Assembly (NCBI GenBank): GCA_022360595.1
Contig: JAKSCN010000496.1
Span: 1-14,108 of the forward strand
Length of the DNA stretch: 14,108 nucleotides
Source of the DNA: Chromatiales bacterium
GTDB taxonomy: Bacteria > Pseudomonadota > Gammaproteobacteria > Chromatiales > Chromatiaceae
Direction: 5' to 3'
The translations under genes and the position numbers were made by a program. Shown here piece after piece: positions 6,619 to 12,291 of the stretch. The stretch's first letter is position 1; every line of letters starts with the position of its first letter. The notes below the pieces were generated by a model. That model worked only from the letters and a program-made list of their open reading frames with translations. It was not told where the DNA came from and did not search any database.

Positions 6619-7026
6619 ATGTTTCAGACTCTAAAACTCAATCCGATGGTGGTACTGCTTGGGGTTGGCGTCATTGTGGTGTTGTTGGTGATCTTTTCAG
6701 TTACTGCGCCTCTGCTTAGCCATGACATCAAACTAGAGCTACCTCAGGCCCCTGCCAAATTGACAGATGATCCTCTGGTGGTATCACTCAATCAGGATGG
6801 TGATCTGTTCATCGATATTGGTGAGGGCAAAAACGCCCCGATTTTAGGAGAAGAGTTAGAAGCGCATATTGCCGCTGTACTCAAGGATAAGCCGCAAACC
6901 TCCATTATGGTAAAAGTTGACCAGGGTGTGGAGTATGAGAAGGTGATCAACGCGATGGTCCTGGTCCAAGCGGCGGGTGCGGCTAACGTGAGATTAATTA
7001 CTGAGGCATCAGAAAGGGTAGTGTAG
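6619..7026 (+). CDS. second TolR-like protein with a TolA-derived N-terminus (mosaic duplicate)
   Basis: This 135-residue protein lies between tolR and tolA. Its first residues (MFQTLKLNPMVVLL) match the TolA start (MFQILKRNPMAVLI). From residue about 20 (VVLLVIF) it follows TolR to the C-terminus, roughly 60% identical by eye, with a 4-residue deletion after the membrane helix. One helix (about 10-31) is followed by a full TolR/ExbD periplasmic domain. Gly17 replaces the TolR proton-relay Asp21, the TolR cytoplasmic N-terminus is missing, and the TolA helix His19 is Ile here. Bases 6601-6628 resemble 7010-7037, so the tolR-tolA junction was copied too. The gene is 4 bases after tolR and 1 base before tolA. 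It was probably born by one tandem duplication. Open frame and synonymous changes argue that it is expressed. A passive or regulatory subunit of the TolQR complex is an inference. Confidence 0.85.
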   Translation: MFQTLKLNPMVVLLGVGVIVVLLVIFSVTAPLLSHDIKLELPQAPAKLTDDPLVVSLNQDGDLFIDIGEGKNAPILGEELEAHIAAVLKDKPQTSIMVKVDQGVEYEKVINAMVLVQAAGAANVRLITEASERVV

Positions 7027-7027
7027 G

Positions 7028-8032
7028 ATGTTTCAGATTCTTAAACGCAACCCGATGGCCGTGCTGATTGCTGTGTCGATGCACGCGGTGATTATCCTGT
7101 TCATGGTGGTTGGTGTTGATTGGCTGAAACAACCGGAGCAGCCAAAGAGTAATGTTGAAGTCGTTCAGGCACGCATAATAGACCAGACCAAAGTGTTGGA
7201 AGAGGTCAAGCGTCTGCAGGAAGTAGACAAGAAAAAGGAACAGCAGAAAATTGCTAAGGAGCGCGAAGAGCAAAAGCGTCTGCAGGAGCTGAAAAAGAGA
7301 CAGCAGAATGAGAAAAAGCGCCTGGCAGAGCTAGAGAAAAAGCGTAAAGCCGAACAGAAGAAAGCAGCGGAAGCTGAAGCCAAGCGCAAAGCGGAAGAGA
7401 AAAAACGCAAGGTGGCTGAAGCCAAGCGTAAGGAAGAGCAGAAGCGTGCCGCGGCGGCAGAGGCCAAACGAAAAGCCGAAGAGAAAAAACGTAAAGAGGC
7501 AGAGGCCAAGCGTATAGCGACAGAGAAAAAGCGCAAGGCGGCTGAGGAGAAAAAGCGTAAAGAGGCCGAAGCCAAACGCATTGCCGAAGAGAAGAAGCGT
7601 AAAGCGGCGGAGGCCAAACGTATTGCCGAGGAGAAGAAACGCCGTATAGCCGAGCAGAAACGCAAAGCGGCAGAGGCGAAGAAGCGGGCAGAAGAAGAGG
7701 CGCGCAAAGCACGGGAGGCTGAACTGCAGGCGGCGATTGAGGCAGAGCGTAATGCTCGGGAAACCGACCGTTTCTCAACCCTGATTGAACAGAAGGTCAC
7801 TAATAGCTGGGTGCGTCCGGCGGGTATAGGTGATGGCCTCAAGTGCACCTTGCGAGTGCGTTTGGCGCCTGGAGGTGTTGTTTTGGCTGCAAATGTCGTG
7901 AAGAGTAGTGGTAGTGGCGCCTTTGATCGCTCTGCAACTGCTGCTGTCTATAAAGCCGATCCGTTGCCCGTTCCAAAAGACGGGCTTTTTGAACGTTTCC
8001 GGGATATAACATTTGAATTCGATCCTAACTAG
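7028..8032 (+). CDS. tolA: cell envelope integrity protein TolA
   Basis: TolA spans the periplasm from the TolQR motor to TolB-Pal. The 334 residues show a membrane helix (about 11-30) with a conserved-type His at 19 in AVSMHAVIILF, a long Lys/Glu/Ala/Arg helical domain II (about 57-240), and a C-terminal domain III (about 247-334) with the family segments VTNSWVRPAG, RVRLAPGG, SSGSGAFDRSA and FEFDPN. Only one Cys (273) is visible in domain III, so the disulfide known from E. coli TolA domain III cannot form. Domain II contains about six near-copies of a 14-residue unit. The start directly follows the stop of the TolR-like mosaic gene (one base between), which suggests coupled translation. 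Confidence 0.96.
   Translation: MFQILKRNPMAVLIAVSMHAVIILFMVVGVDWLKQPEQPKSNVEVVQARIIDQTKVLEEVKRLQEVDKKKEQQKIAKEREEQKRLQELKKRQQNEKKRLAELEKKRKAEQKKAAEAEAKRKAEEKKRKVAEAKRKEEQKRAAAAEAKRKAEEKKRKEAEAKRIATEKKRKAAEEKKRKEAEAKRIAEEKKRKAAEAKRIAEEKKRRIAEQKRKAAEAKKRAEEEARKAREAELQAAIEAERNARETDRFSTLIEQKVTNSWVRPAGIGDGLKCTLRVRLAPGGVVLAANVVKSSGSGAFDRSATAAVYKADPLPVPKDGLFERFRDITFEFDPN
7382..7672 (+). repeat. in-frame repeats of about 42 bases in tolA domain II
   Basis: Residues about 119-215 of TolA are built from a 14-residue unit of the type EKKRKAAEAKRIAE, present in about six imperfect copies (one shortened). At DNA level the copies use varied synonymous codons (aaa/aag, gcg/gcc, cgt/cgc). They are therefore old rather than a fresh slippage expansion, although length changes between strains would be easy here. 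Confidence 0.7.
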
Positions 8033-8042
8033 TTTGATGACT

Positions 8043-9350
8043 ATGAAAAGATTTCTTTTATCAATCATTCTCGTGCTGTGGCATGTTCAAGCCTCGGCAG
8101 CCCTCACTATTCAGATCACCGAGGGTGCTGAAGGGGCATTACCTGTTGCTATTGTTCCGTTCGGCTGGCAGGGGCAGGGGGCAGGCCCCAGTCAGGATAT
8201 TGCCAAGATTATCCGTGATGATCTGCAGCGCAGTGGTCGATTCAACACCATGCCGGTAAAAGATATGCTGGCCCGGCCCCAAACCGGTTCAGAGGTGGAG
8301 TTCCGCGACTGGAAAGTGCTGGGAATGGAGAACCTGGCGGTTGGTCAGATTCGTCCCAACGGCTCAGGTGGCTATCTGATCCGCTTTCAGCTCTTCGATG
8401 TCTACAAGGGTGAGCAGCTCATCGGCTACAACATTCCCACGACAGAGCGCGACCTGCGGGCTACAGCACATCAGATTGCCGACATTATTTATGAGAAGCT
8501 GACGGGGCAACGTGGCGCCTTCGCCACCAAGATCGCCTACGTCATCTCCACCAAAAGTGCCAAAGGTGGGCAAACTGTCTCCCTGAAAGTAGCCGATGCG
8601 GACGGATTCAATGCCCAGACTATTGTGACCTCCAACGAACCGCTGATGTCTCCAGCCTGGTCGCCGGATGGCCGTAAGCTCGCATATGTCTCCTTTGAGC
8701 GCAAAAAGCCTTCAGTCTACGTGCAAGAGGTGTACACCGGGCGTCGCCAGAAGATCGCTTCATTCAAGGGGATCAATGGTGCACCGGCCTGGTCGCCGGA
8801 TGGCCGCAAACTGGCGCTTACGCTGTCGAAGGATGGTAGCCCCGACATCTATGTCTACCATCTGAATAAGAAGAGCCTGCAGCGTTTGACCAAACACTAC
8901 GCTATCGATACCGAGCCGAGTTGGTCGCCCGATGGTAGTGAAATTGTTTTCACCTCGGATCGTGGTGGCAGACCACAGATCTACAAAGTCTCCGCCTTCG
9001 GTGGGGCGGTAAAGCGCGTTACCTTCGAAGGTACCTATAATGCCCGTGCTTCCTACTCCCCCGATGGTAAAAACCTGACTTTGGTGACACGCCAGGGCGG
9101 TGATTTTAGAATTGGCGTGCTGGATCTGGAAAATAGCGCCCTGCAGATTCTCAGCGAAGGGCGGCTCGATGAGTCTCCCAGTTTCGCACCGAACGGCAGC
9201 ATGGTAATTTATGCTACCAAACTAGGCGGTAAGGGTGAGCTTGCCGCGGTTTCCGTTGATGGACGTGTGCGTCAGCGGTTGGCATTACAGGAGGGCGATG
9301 TCCGCGAGCCGGTGTGGTCCCCATATACAAGAAATAACAGGAGAAACTGA
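8043..9350 (+). CDS. tolB: Tol-Pal system periplasmic protein TolB
   Basis: TolB is the periplasmic beta-propeller that binds Pal and is pulled off it by TolA. From ATG 8043 the product is 435 residues (430 in E. coli). It has a signal peptide (residues 1-19/20, hydrophobic core FLLSIILVLWHV, cleavage near QASA-A), an N-terminal domain to about residue 160, then a six-bladed propeller. Blade motifs are visible as SPAWSPDGRKLAYVS, APAWSPDGRKLALT, EPSWSPDGSEIVFTS, RASYSPDGKNLTLV, SPSFAPNGSMVIYA and EPVWSPY. ATG at 8037 is an equally possible start two codons earlier. The in-frame TTG at 8013 lies inside tolA and would bury the signal peptide, so I reject it. The stop overlaps the pal start by one base. 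Confidence 0.97.
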   Translation: MKRFLLSIILVLWHVQASAALTIQITEGAEGALPVAIVPFGWQGQGAGPSQDIAKIIRDDLQRSGRFNTMPVKDMLARPQTGSEVEFRDWKVLGMENLAVGQIRPNGSGGYLIRFQLFDVYKGEQLIGYNIPTTERDLRATAHQIADIIYEKLTGQRGAFATKIAYVISTKSAKGGQTVSLKVADADGFNAQTIVTSNEPLMSPAWSPDGRKLAYVSFERKKPSVYVQEVYTGRRQKIASFKGINGAPAWSPDGRKLALTLSKDGSPDIYVYHLNKKSLQRLTKHYAIDTEPSWSPDGSEIVFTSDRGGRPQIYKVSAFGGAVKRVTFEGTYNARASYSPDGKNLTLVTRQGGDFRIGVLDLENSALQILSEGRLDESPSFAPNGSMVIYATKLGGKGELAAVSVDGRVRQRLALQEGDVREPVWSPYTRNNRRN

Positions 9351-9889
9351 TGAAACTGCGTATTCTCAAACTGGCCCCGGTATTGGCGCTGTCCTTGGTG
9401 TTTGCCGGCTGTACAAGTATGGGTGACAAGGCCGACGAACAGACCAGCGGTGCTGATGGCACCACTGGTGCTCCGGTCACCGAAGGTAGCGACGCTCAGA
9501 CTACCGGTGCTGCTGAGGGTGGCGCCTGGACCGGCAATCCACTGGATAACCCAGACAGCATGCTGTTCACCAAGGTGATCTATTTCGATTACGACATCAG
9601 TGAAGTCCGCGCCGATTTCCGTGATGTGGTTTCCGCCCACGGTGACTTTCTGGCTGCTAATCCATCGGCGACAGTTACACTGGAAGGCCACTGTGACGAG
9701 CGCGGTTCACGTGAATACAATATTGCCCTCGGCGAGCGTCGTGCCAACGCGGTTAAGCGTATGCTGATGGCTCAGGGTGCGGCGGAAAGCCAGATCATCA
9801 CCGTTAGCTATGGTGAAGAGCGTCCGGCTGCGATCGGCTCTAGTGAAATGGATTGGGCACAGAATCGCCGCGCTGTTTTCGCTTACTAA
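9350..9889 (+). CDS. pal: peptidoglycan-associated lipoprotein Pal
   Basis: Pal is an outer-membrane lipoprotein that grips peptidoglycan and is moved by Tol to division sites. The 179-residue precursor has a lipoprotein signal with lipobox LVFAGC and lipidated Cys21. The next residue is Thr, not Asp, which fits sorting to the outer membrane. A Gly/Thr/Asp-rich tether follows (about 25-60), then an OmpA-like domain (about 70-179) with VIYFDYDIS, the peptidoglycan-binding motif GHCDERGSREYNIALGERRA and the ending WAQNRRAVF. Its AGGAGA ribosome binding site lies inside the tolB end, and the TGATG overlap with the tolB stop shows translational coupling. Confidence 0.97.
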   Translation: MKLRILKLAPVLALSLVFAGCTSMGDKADEQTSGADGTTGAPVTEGSDAQTTGAAEGGAWTGNPLDNPDSMLFTKVIYFDYDISEVRADFRDVVSAHGDFLAANPSATVTLEGHCDERGSREYNIALGERRANAVKRMLMAQGAAESQIITVSYGEERPAAIGSSEMDWAQNRRAVFAY

Positions 9890-9905
9890 TATATAGGTTT
9901 TTGAG

Positions 9906-10769
9906 ATGAAAAAGACGGTTGGGGTCGCGGTTTCGCTATTGTTGACAGGCTCAGCAATGGCGGCCAACCCACCGGCATCGTCCTCGATGCCAATGGAACA
10001 GCGTATCATGGTGCTTGAGCGTAAAGTCAAAGCACTCACTGAGCTTGCCTATCGGTTGGATGCGTTGCAGCGGGAAGTACAGCAGTTGCGTGGCGATGTC
10101 GAGGTGCAGGCCCATACCATCGAGGGTATGAAGCAGCGTCAGCGAGCCCTCTATCTGGACATCGACCAACGTCTAAGCCAGATGAGTCAGGCTCCTGCAC
10201 CGGTTACACCAACAGCCAACTTGGCTCCGCCGTCTACTTCTTCTACGTCGGCTTCTACGTCGGCTCCAGCTACAACATCGCCTGAGCCGTCTCAGGCGCC
10301 TGCTGTAGCGGCGTCGACACCGGTCGCACCGGCATCTGTTACATCAACCCAGGTGCCGAGCAGTGTTCCTGCAGGTGATCCCGCGAAGGAAGAGATGGCC
10401 TATCAGCAGGCCTTCGATATCCTGATGCAGCGGCGCTATGGTGATGCCAGGGTGGCGCTACAGCAGTTCCTGGCCAGCTATCCGACGGGTGAGTATGCCG
10501 ATAATGCCCAATATTGGCTGGCCGAGGCCAGCTATGTCACACGTGACTTCGATACTGCCCTGGTCGAGTTCGGCAAAGTGTTGAGTGACCACCCCTCCAG
10601 CACCAAGGTCCCGGATGCACTGCTGAAGAGTGGTTTTATTCAATATGAGCAGAAAAAGTGGCCTGAGGCGCGCACCAGTCTGGAGAGGGTGGTGAAAGAG
10701 TATCCGCTCTCATCGGCGGCCCGCCTGGCCCAGCAGCGCCTCAACCGCATGCGCAGTGAACGCCGTTAA
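9906..10769 (+). CDS. cpoB: cell division coordinator CpoB (YbgF)
   Basis: CpoB is a periplasmic protein that links Tol function with peptidoglycan synthesis by PBP1B during constriction. The 287 residues comprise a signal peptide (1-19, cleavage at AMA-A), a coiled-coil trimerisation region (about 30-93, MEQRIMVLERKVKALTELAYRL-type heptads), a Ser/Thr/Pro/Ala linker (about 94-160), and a C-terminal TPR domain (about 163-284) with the repeat motifs AYQQAFDIL, AQYWLAEASY and PDALLKSGF. The family usually has about 250-280 residues, and the extra length is in the linker, which includes a 12-base tandem DNA repeat. It starts 16 bases after pal. Confidence 0.95.
   Translation: MKKTVGVAVSLLLTGSAMAANPPASSSMPMEQRIMVLERKVKALTELAYRLDALQREVQQLRGDVEVQAHTIEGMKQRQRALYLDIDQRLSQMSQAPAPVTPTANLAPPSTSSTSASTSAPATTSPEPSQAPAVAASTPVAPASVTSTQVPSSVPAGDPAKEEMAYQQAFDILMQRRYGDARVALQQFLASYPTGEYADNAQYWLAEASYVTRDFDTALVEFGKVLSDHPSSTKVPDALLKSGFIQYEQKKWPEARTSLERVVKEYPLSSAARLAQQRLNRMRSERR
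10240..10264 (+). repeat. tandem 12-base repeat in the cpoB linker
   Basis: The unit TTCTACGTCGGC occurs twice head to tail (10241-10252 and 10253-10264), encoding Ser-Thr-Ser-Ala twice within the flexible linker. It is identical at DNA level, so it is a recent duplication. The copy number could vary between strains without breaking the frame. Confidence 0.7.
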
Positions 10770-10813
10770 ATTCGCTCACTGCCTCTACTGACACTATGTA
10801 ATGTGTTAAGCGC

Positions 10814-11455
10814 ATGAACCGATTGCGTATTACCGAAATTTTCTATTCTCTGCAGGGAGAGTCGAACACAGTGGGTATTCCCACTGTGTTTATCCGTCTC
10901 ACCGGCTGTCCGTTACGCTGTGGCTACTGTGATACTGCTTACGCCTTTAAAGGAGGAGAGTGGCAGACACTTGATGCCATTCTGGAGCAGGTGGCCAGCT
11001 ATGGTGCGACCCACGTTACGGTCTCCGGTGGTGAACCCTTGGCTCAGAGAGAGTGCTTGCCGTTATTGACAGCGCTGTGCGACGCCGGCTATCAGGTCTC
11101 GCTAGAGACCAGCGGGGCGCTGGATGTCTGCCAGGTCGACCCGCGCGTGGTGAAGGTGATGGATCTGAAAACACCCGCTTCCGGTGAGATGGAGAAGAAC
11201 CTGCTTAGCAATATCGACTGTCTCACGTTGCAGGACCAGGTAAAGTTTGTGATCTGCGATGAGGCCGACTACATCTGGTCGAAAGAGCAGATTGAGTCGC
11301 TCGGTCTAGTGGGGCGCTGTGAAGTGCTGATTTCACCAGCGAAGGGGCTGCAGGATGCCACTGAGCTGGCCGACTGGGTGATTCGCGATCGATTGCCTGT
11401 CCGTTTCCAGATTCAGCTTCACAAATATCTGTGGGGTGATGTCTCCGGCAAGTAG
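10814..11455 (+). CDS. queE: 7-carboxy-7-deazaguanine synthase QueE (radical SAM)
   Basis: QueE converts 6-carboxytetrahydropterin to 7-carboxy-7-deazaguanine, the ring-forming step for preQ0 and queuosine. The 213 residues carry the radical SAM cluster motif CPLRCGYC, CX3CX2C with Cys32, Cys36 and Cys39, inside RLTGCPLRCGYCDTAYAF. The SAM-binding SGGEPL is at 71-76 and the N-terminal substrate-side motif is IFYSLQGES. The ribosome binding site is weak. The gene is 44 bases after cpoB and 26 before queC, so it probably shares their transcript. An 11-bp perfect hairpin lies over codons 18-26. No queD or queF is present in the window, so they must lie elsewhere if the pathway is complete. Confidence 0.96.
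   Translation: MNRLRITEIFYSLQGESNTVGIPTVFIRLTGCPLRCGYCDTAYAFKGGEWQTLDAILEQVASYGATHVTVSGGEPLAQRECLPLLTALCDAGYQVSLETSGALDVCQVDPRVVKVMDLKTPASGEMEKNLLSNIDCLTLQDQVKFVICDEADYIWSKEQIESLGLVGRCEVLISPAKGLQDATELADWVIRDRLPVRFQIQLHKYLWGDVSGK
10865..10890 (+). repeat. 11-bp perfect inverted repeat inside queE
   Basis: AACACAGTGGG (10865-10875) and CCCACTGTGTT (10880-10890) are perfect complements around a TATT loop, about 50 bases into the queE coding region. The three T's ending the 3' arm are followed by ATCC rather than a long T-run. It may act as an attenuator, pause site or RNA processing site, or it may be chance. Confidence 0.6.
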
Positions 11456-11481
11456 CCGCCGATGTTTAGAGTGAGGTTCAG

Positions 11482-12153
11482 ATGAAGAAAGCTGTCGTAT
11501 TGCTGTCCGGTGGGTTGGATTCGGCCACCACGTTGGCGATTGCTGCCAGCCGTGGTTTCGACTGCTACGCCCTGAGCATGGATTATGGTCAGCGCCACGC
11601 CTCTGAACTGAATGCCGCTAAACGGGTTGCTACAGCCTTAGGTGTGAAGGATCACCGCATCATGCCAATGGCGCTGAACATGTTTGGTGGTTCGGCTTTG
11701 ACCGACAATGCCATCGATGTTCCTGAAAAGGAGACCAATGGGATTCCTATCACCTATGTGCCTGCCCGCAATACGGTGTTTCTCTCCCTGGCGTTGGCTT
11801 GGGCTGAAGCCTTGGGGGCTCGTGACATCTTTATCGGTGTGACGGCGGTGGACTACTCCGGCTACCCCGATTGTCGTCCAGTTTTCATTGAGACCTTCGA
11901 AAAACTCGCCAATGTTGCCACCAAGGCGGGTGTCGAGGGTGATCCTTTCCATATCCACGCGCCGCTCATTGATCTGAGCAAGGCGCAGATTATTCAGCAA
12001 GGTGAGAAGCTGGGGGTCGACTACGCTCTGACGGTCTCCTGTTATCAGGCCAATGAGACAGGAGAAGCCTGTGGGGTCTGTGACTCTTGCCGTCTGCGTG
12101 CCCAGGGCTTTGCCGATGCCAATGTGGCTGATCCGACCCTCTATCAGCATTGA
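11482..12153 (+). CDS. queC: 7-cyano-7-deazaguanine synthase QueC
   Basis: QueC uses ATP and ammonia to convert 7-carboxy-7-deazaguanine to preQ0. The 223-residue protein has the PP-loop SGGLDS (9-14) of the N-type ATP pyrophosphatase family, the conserved MDYGQRH (33-39), VPARNTVFLSLA (93-104) and GYPDCRP (127-133). Its C-terminal zinc-binding set is Cys187, Cys197, Cys200 and Cys203 in SCYQANETGEACGVCDSC. GAGG at 11473-11476 is the ribosome binding site. It follows queE directly, supplying the next step of the pathway. A 138-base gap separates it from the transporter gene downstream. Confidence 0.97.
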   Translation: MKKAVVLLSGGLDSATTLAIAASRGFDCYALSMDYGQRHASELNAAKRVATALGVKDHRIMPMALNMFGGSALTDNAIDVPEKETNGIPITYVPARNTVFLSLALAWAEALGARDIFIGVTAVDYSGYPDCRPVFIETFEKLANVATKAGVEGDPFHIHAPLIDLSKAQIIQQGEKLGVDYALTVSCYQANETGEACGVCDSCRLRAQGFADANVADPTLYQH

Positions 12154-12213
12154 TCAATCCTGATAAACCCCAGTAGATCATCTTTTTCTAATAGGCTAAT
12201 CTTGTAATTTGCC

Positions 12214-12242
12214 CCAGCCGTTCTGGCTGGAGATTCTATAAA
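12214..12242 (+). promoter_or_regulatory. possible promoter of the YeeE-like gene with an inverted repeat at the -35 position
   Basis: TATAAA at 12237-12242 is a fair -10 box. The place where a -35 box would be (about 12214-12219) instead holds the left arm of a perfect 6-bp inverted repeat, CCAGCC (12214-12219) and GGCTGG (12225-12230), with loop GTTCT. The lack of a -35 consensus and the palindrome there suggest control by a DNA-binding activator or repressor. This is inference. The hairpin has no T-run, so it does not look like a queC terminator. Confidence 0.4.
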
Positions 12243-12250
12243 AAAAGCAT

Positions 12251-12284
12251 GGCGCCTATTCAATAGGTGCCTATTCCGGAGGAG
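12251..12284 (+). promoter_or_regulatory. leader hairpin and strong ribosome binding site of the YeeE-like gene
   Basis: GGCGCCTATT (12251-12260) and AATAGGTGCC (12262-12271) are inverted copies with one G-T wobble, forming a hairpin in the 5' leader. GCCTATTC also occurs twice directly (12254-12261, 12269-12276). A near-perfect GGAGGAG (12278-12284) follows, 7 bases before the ATG, much stronger than other ribosome binding sites in the window. The second direct copy could compete for the same hairpin arm. Confidence 0.55.
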
Positions 12285-12291
12285 ATGACCC

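Noticed and set aside
6619..7026. The TolR duplicate as an assembly or sequencing artefact
   Set aside because: The copies differ at many sites, mostly synonymous in the conserved part, and the frame is intact, so it cannot be a read-level duplication.
6619..7026. The TolR duplicate as ExbD of a TonB system
   Set aside because: No exbB or tonB is adjacent, and it matches the neighbouring TolR and TolA too specifically, including the intergenic junction.
7165..7848. Long minus-strand frame (227 codons) opposite tolA
   Set aside because: It is the antisense of the Lys/Glu/Ala-rich tolA domain, giving a Ser/Ala/Phe/Arg-biased product with no ribosome binding site or domain. It is a composition shadow.
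8013..8042. Upstream TTG start for tolB
   Set aside because: It lies within the tolA coding end and would place ten residues ahead of a clean signal peptide that begins at MKRFLLS.
12214..12230. Intrinsic terminator after queC
   Set aside because: The stem is good but no T-run follows on either strand.
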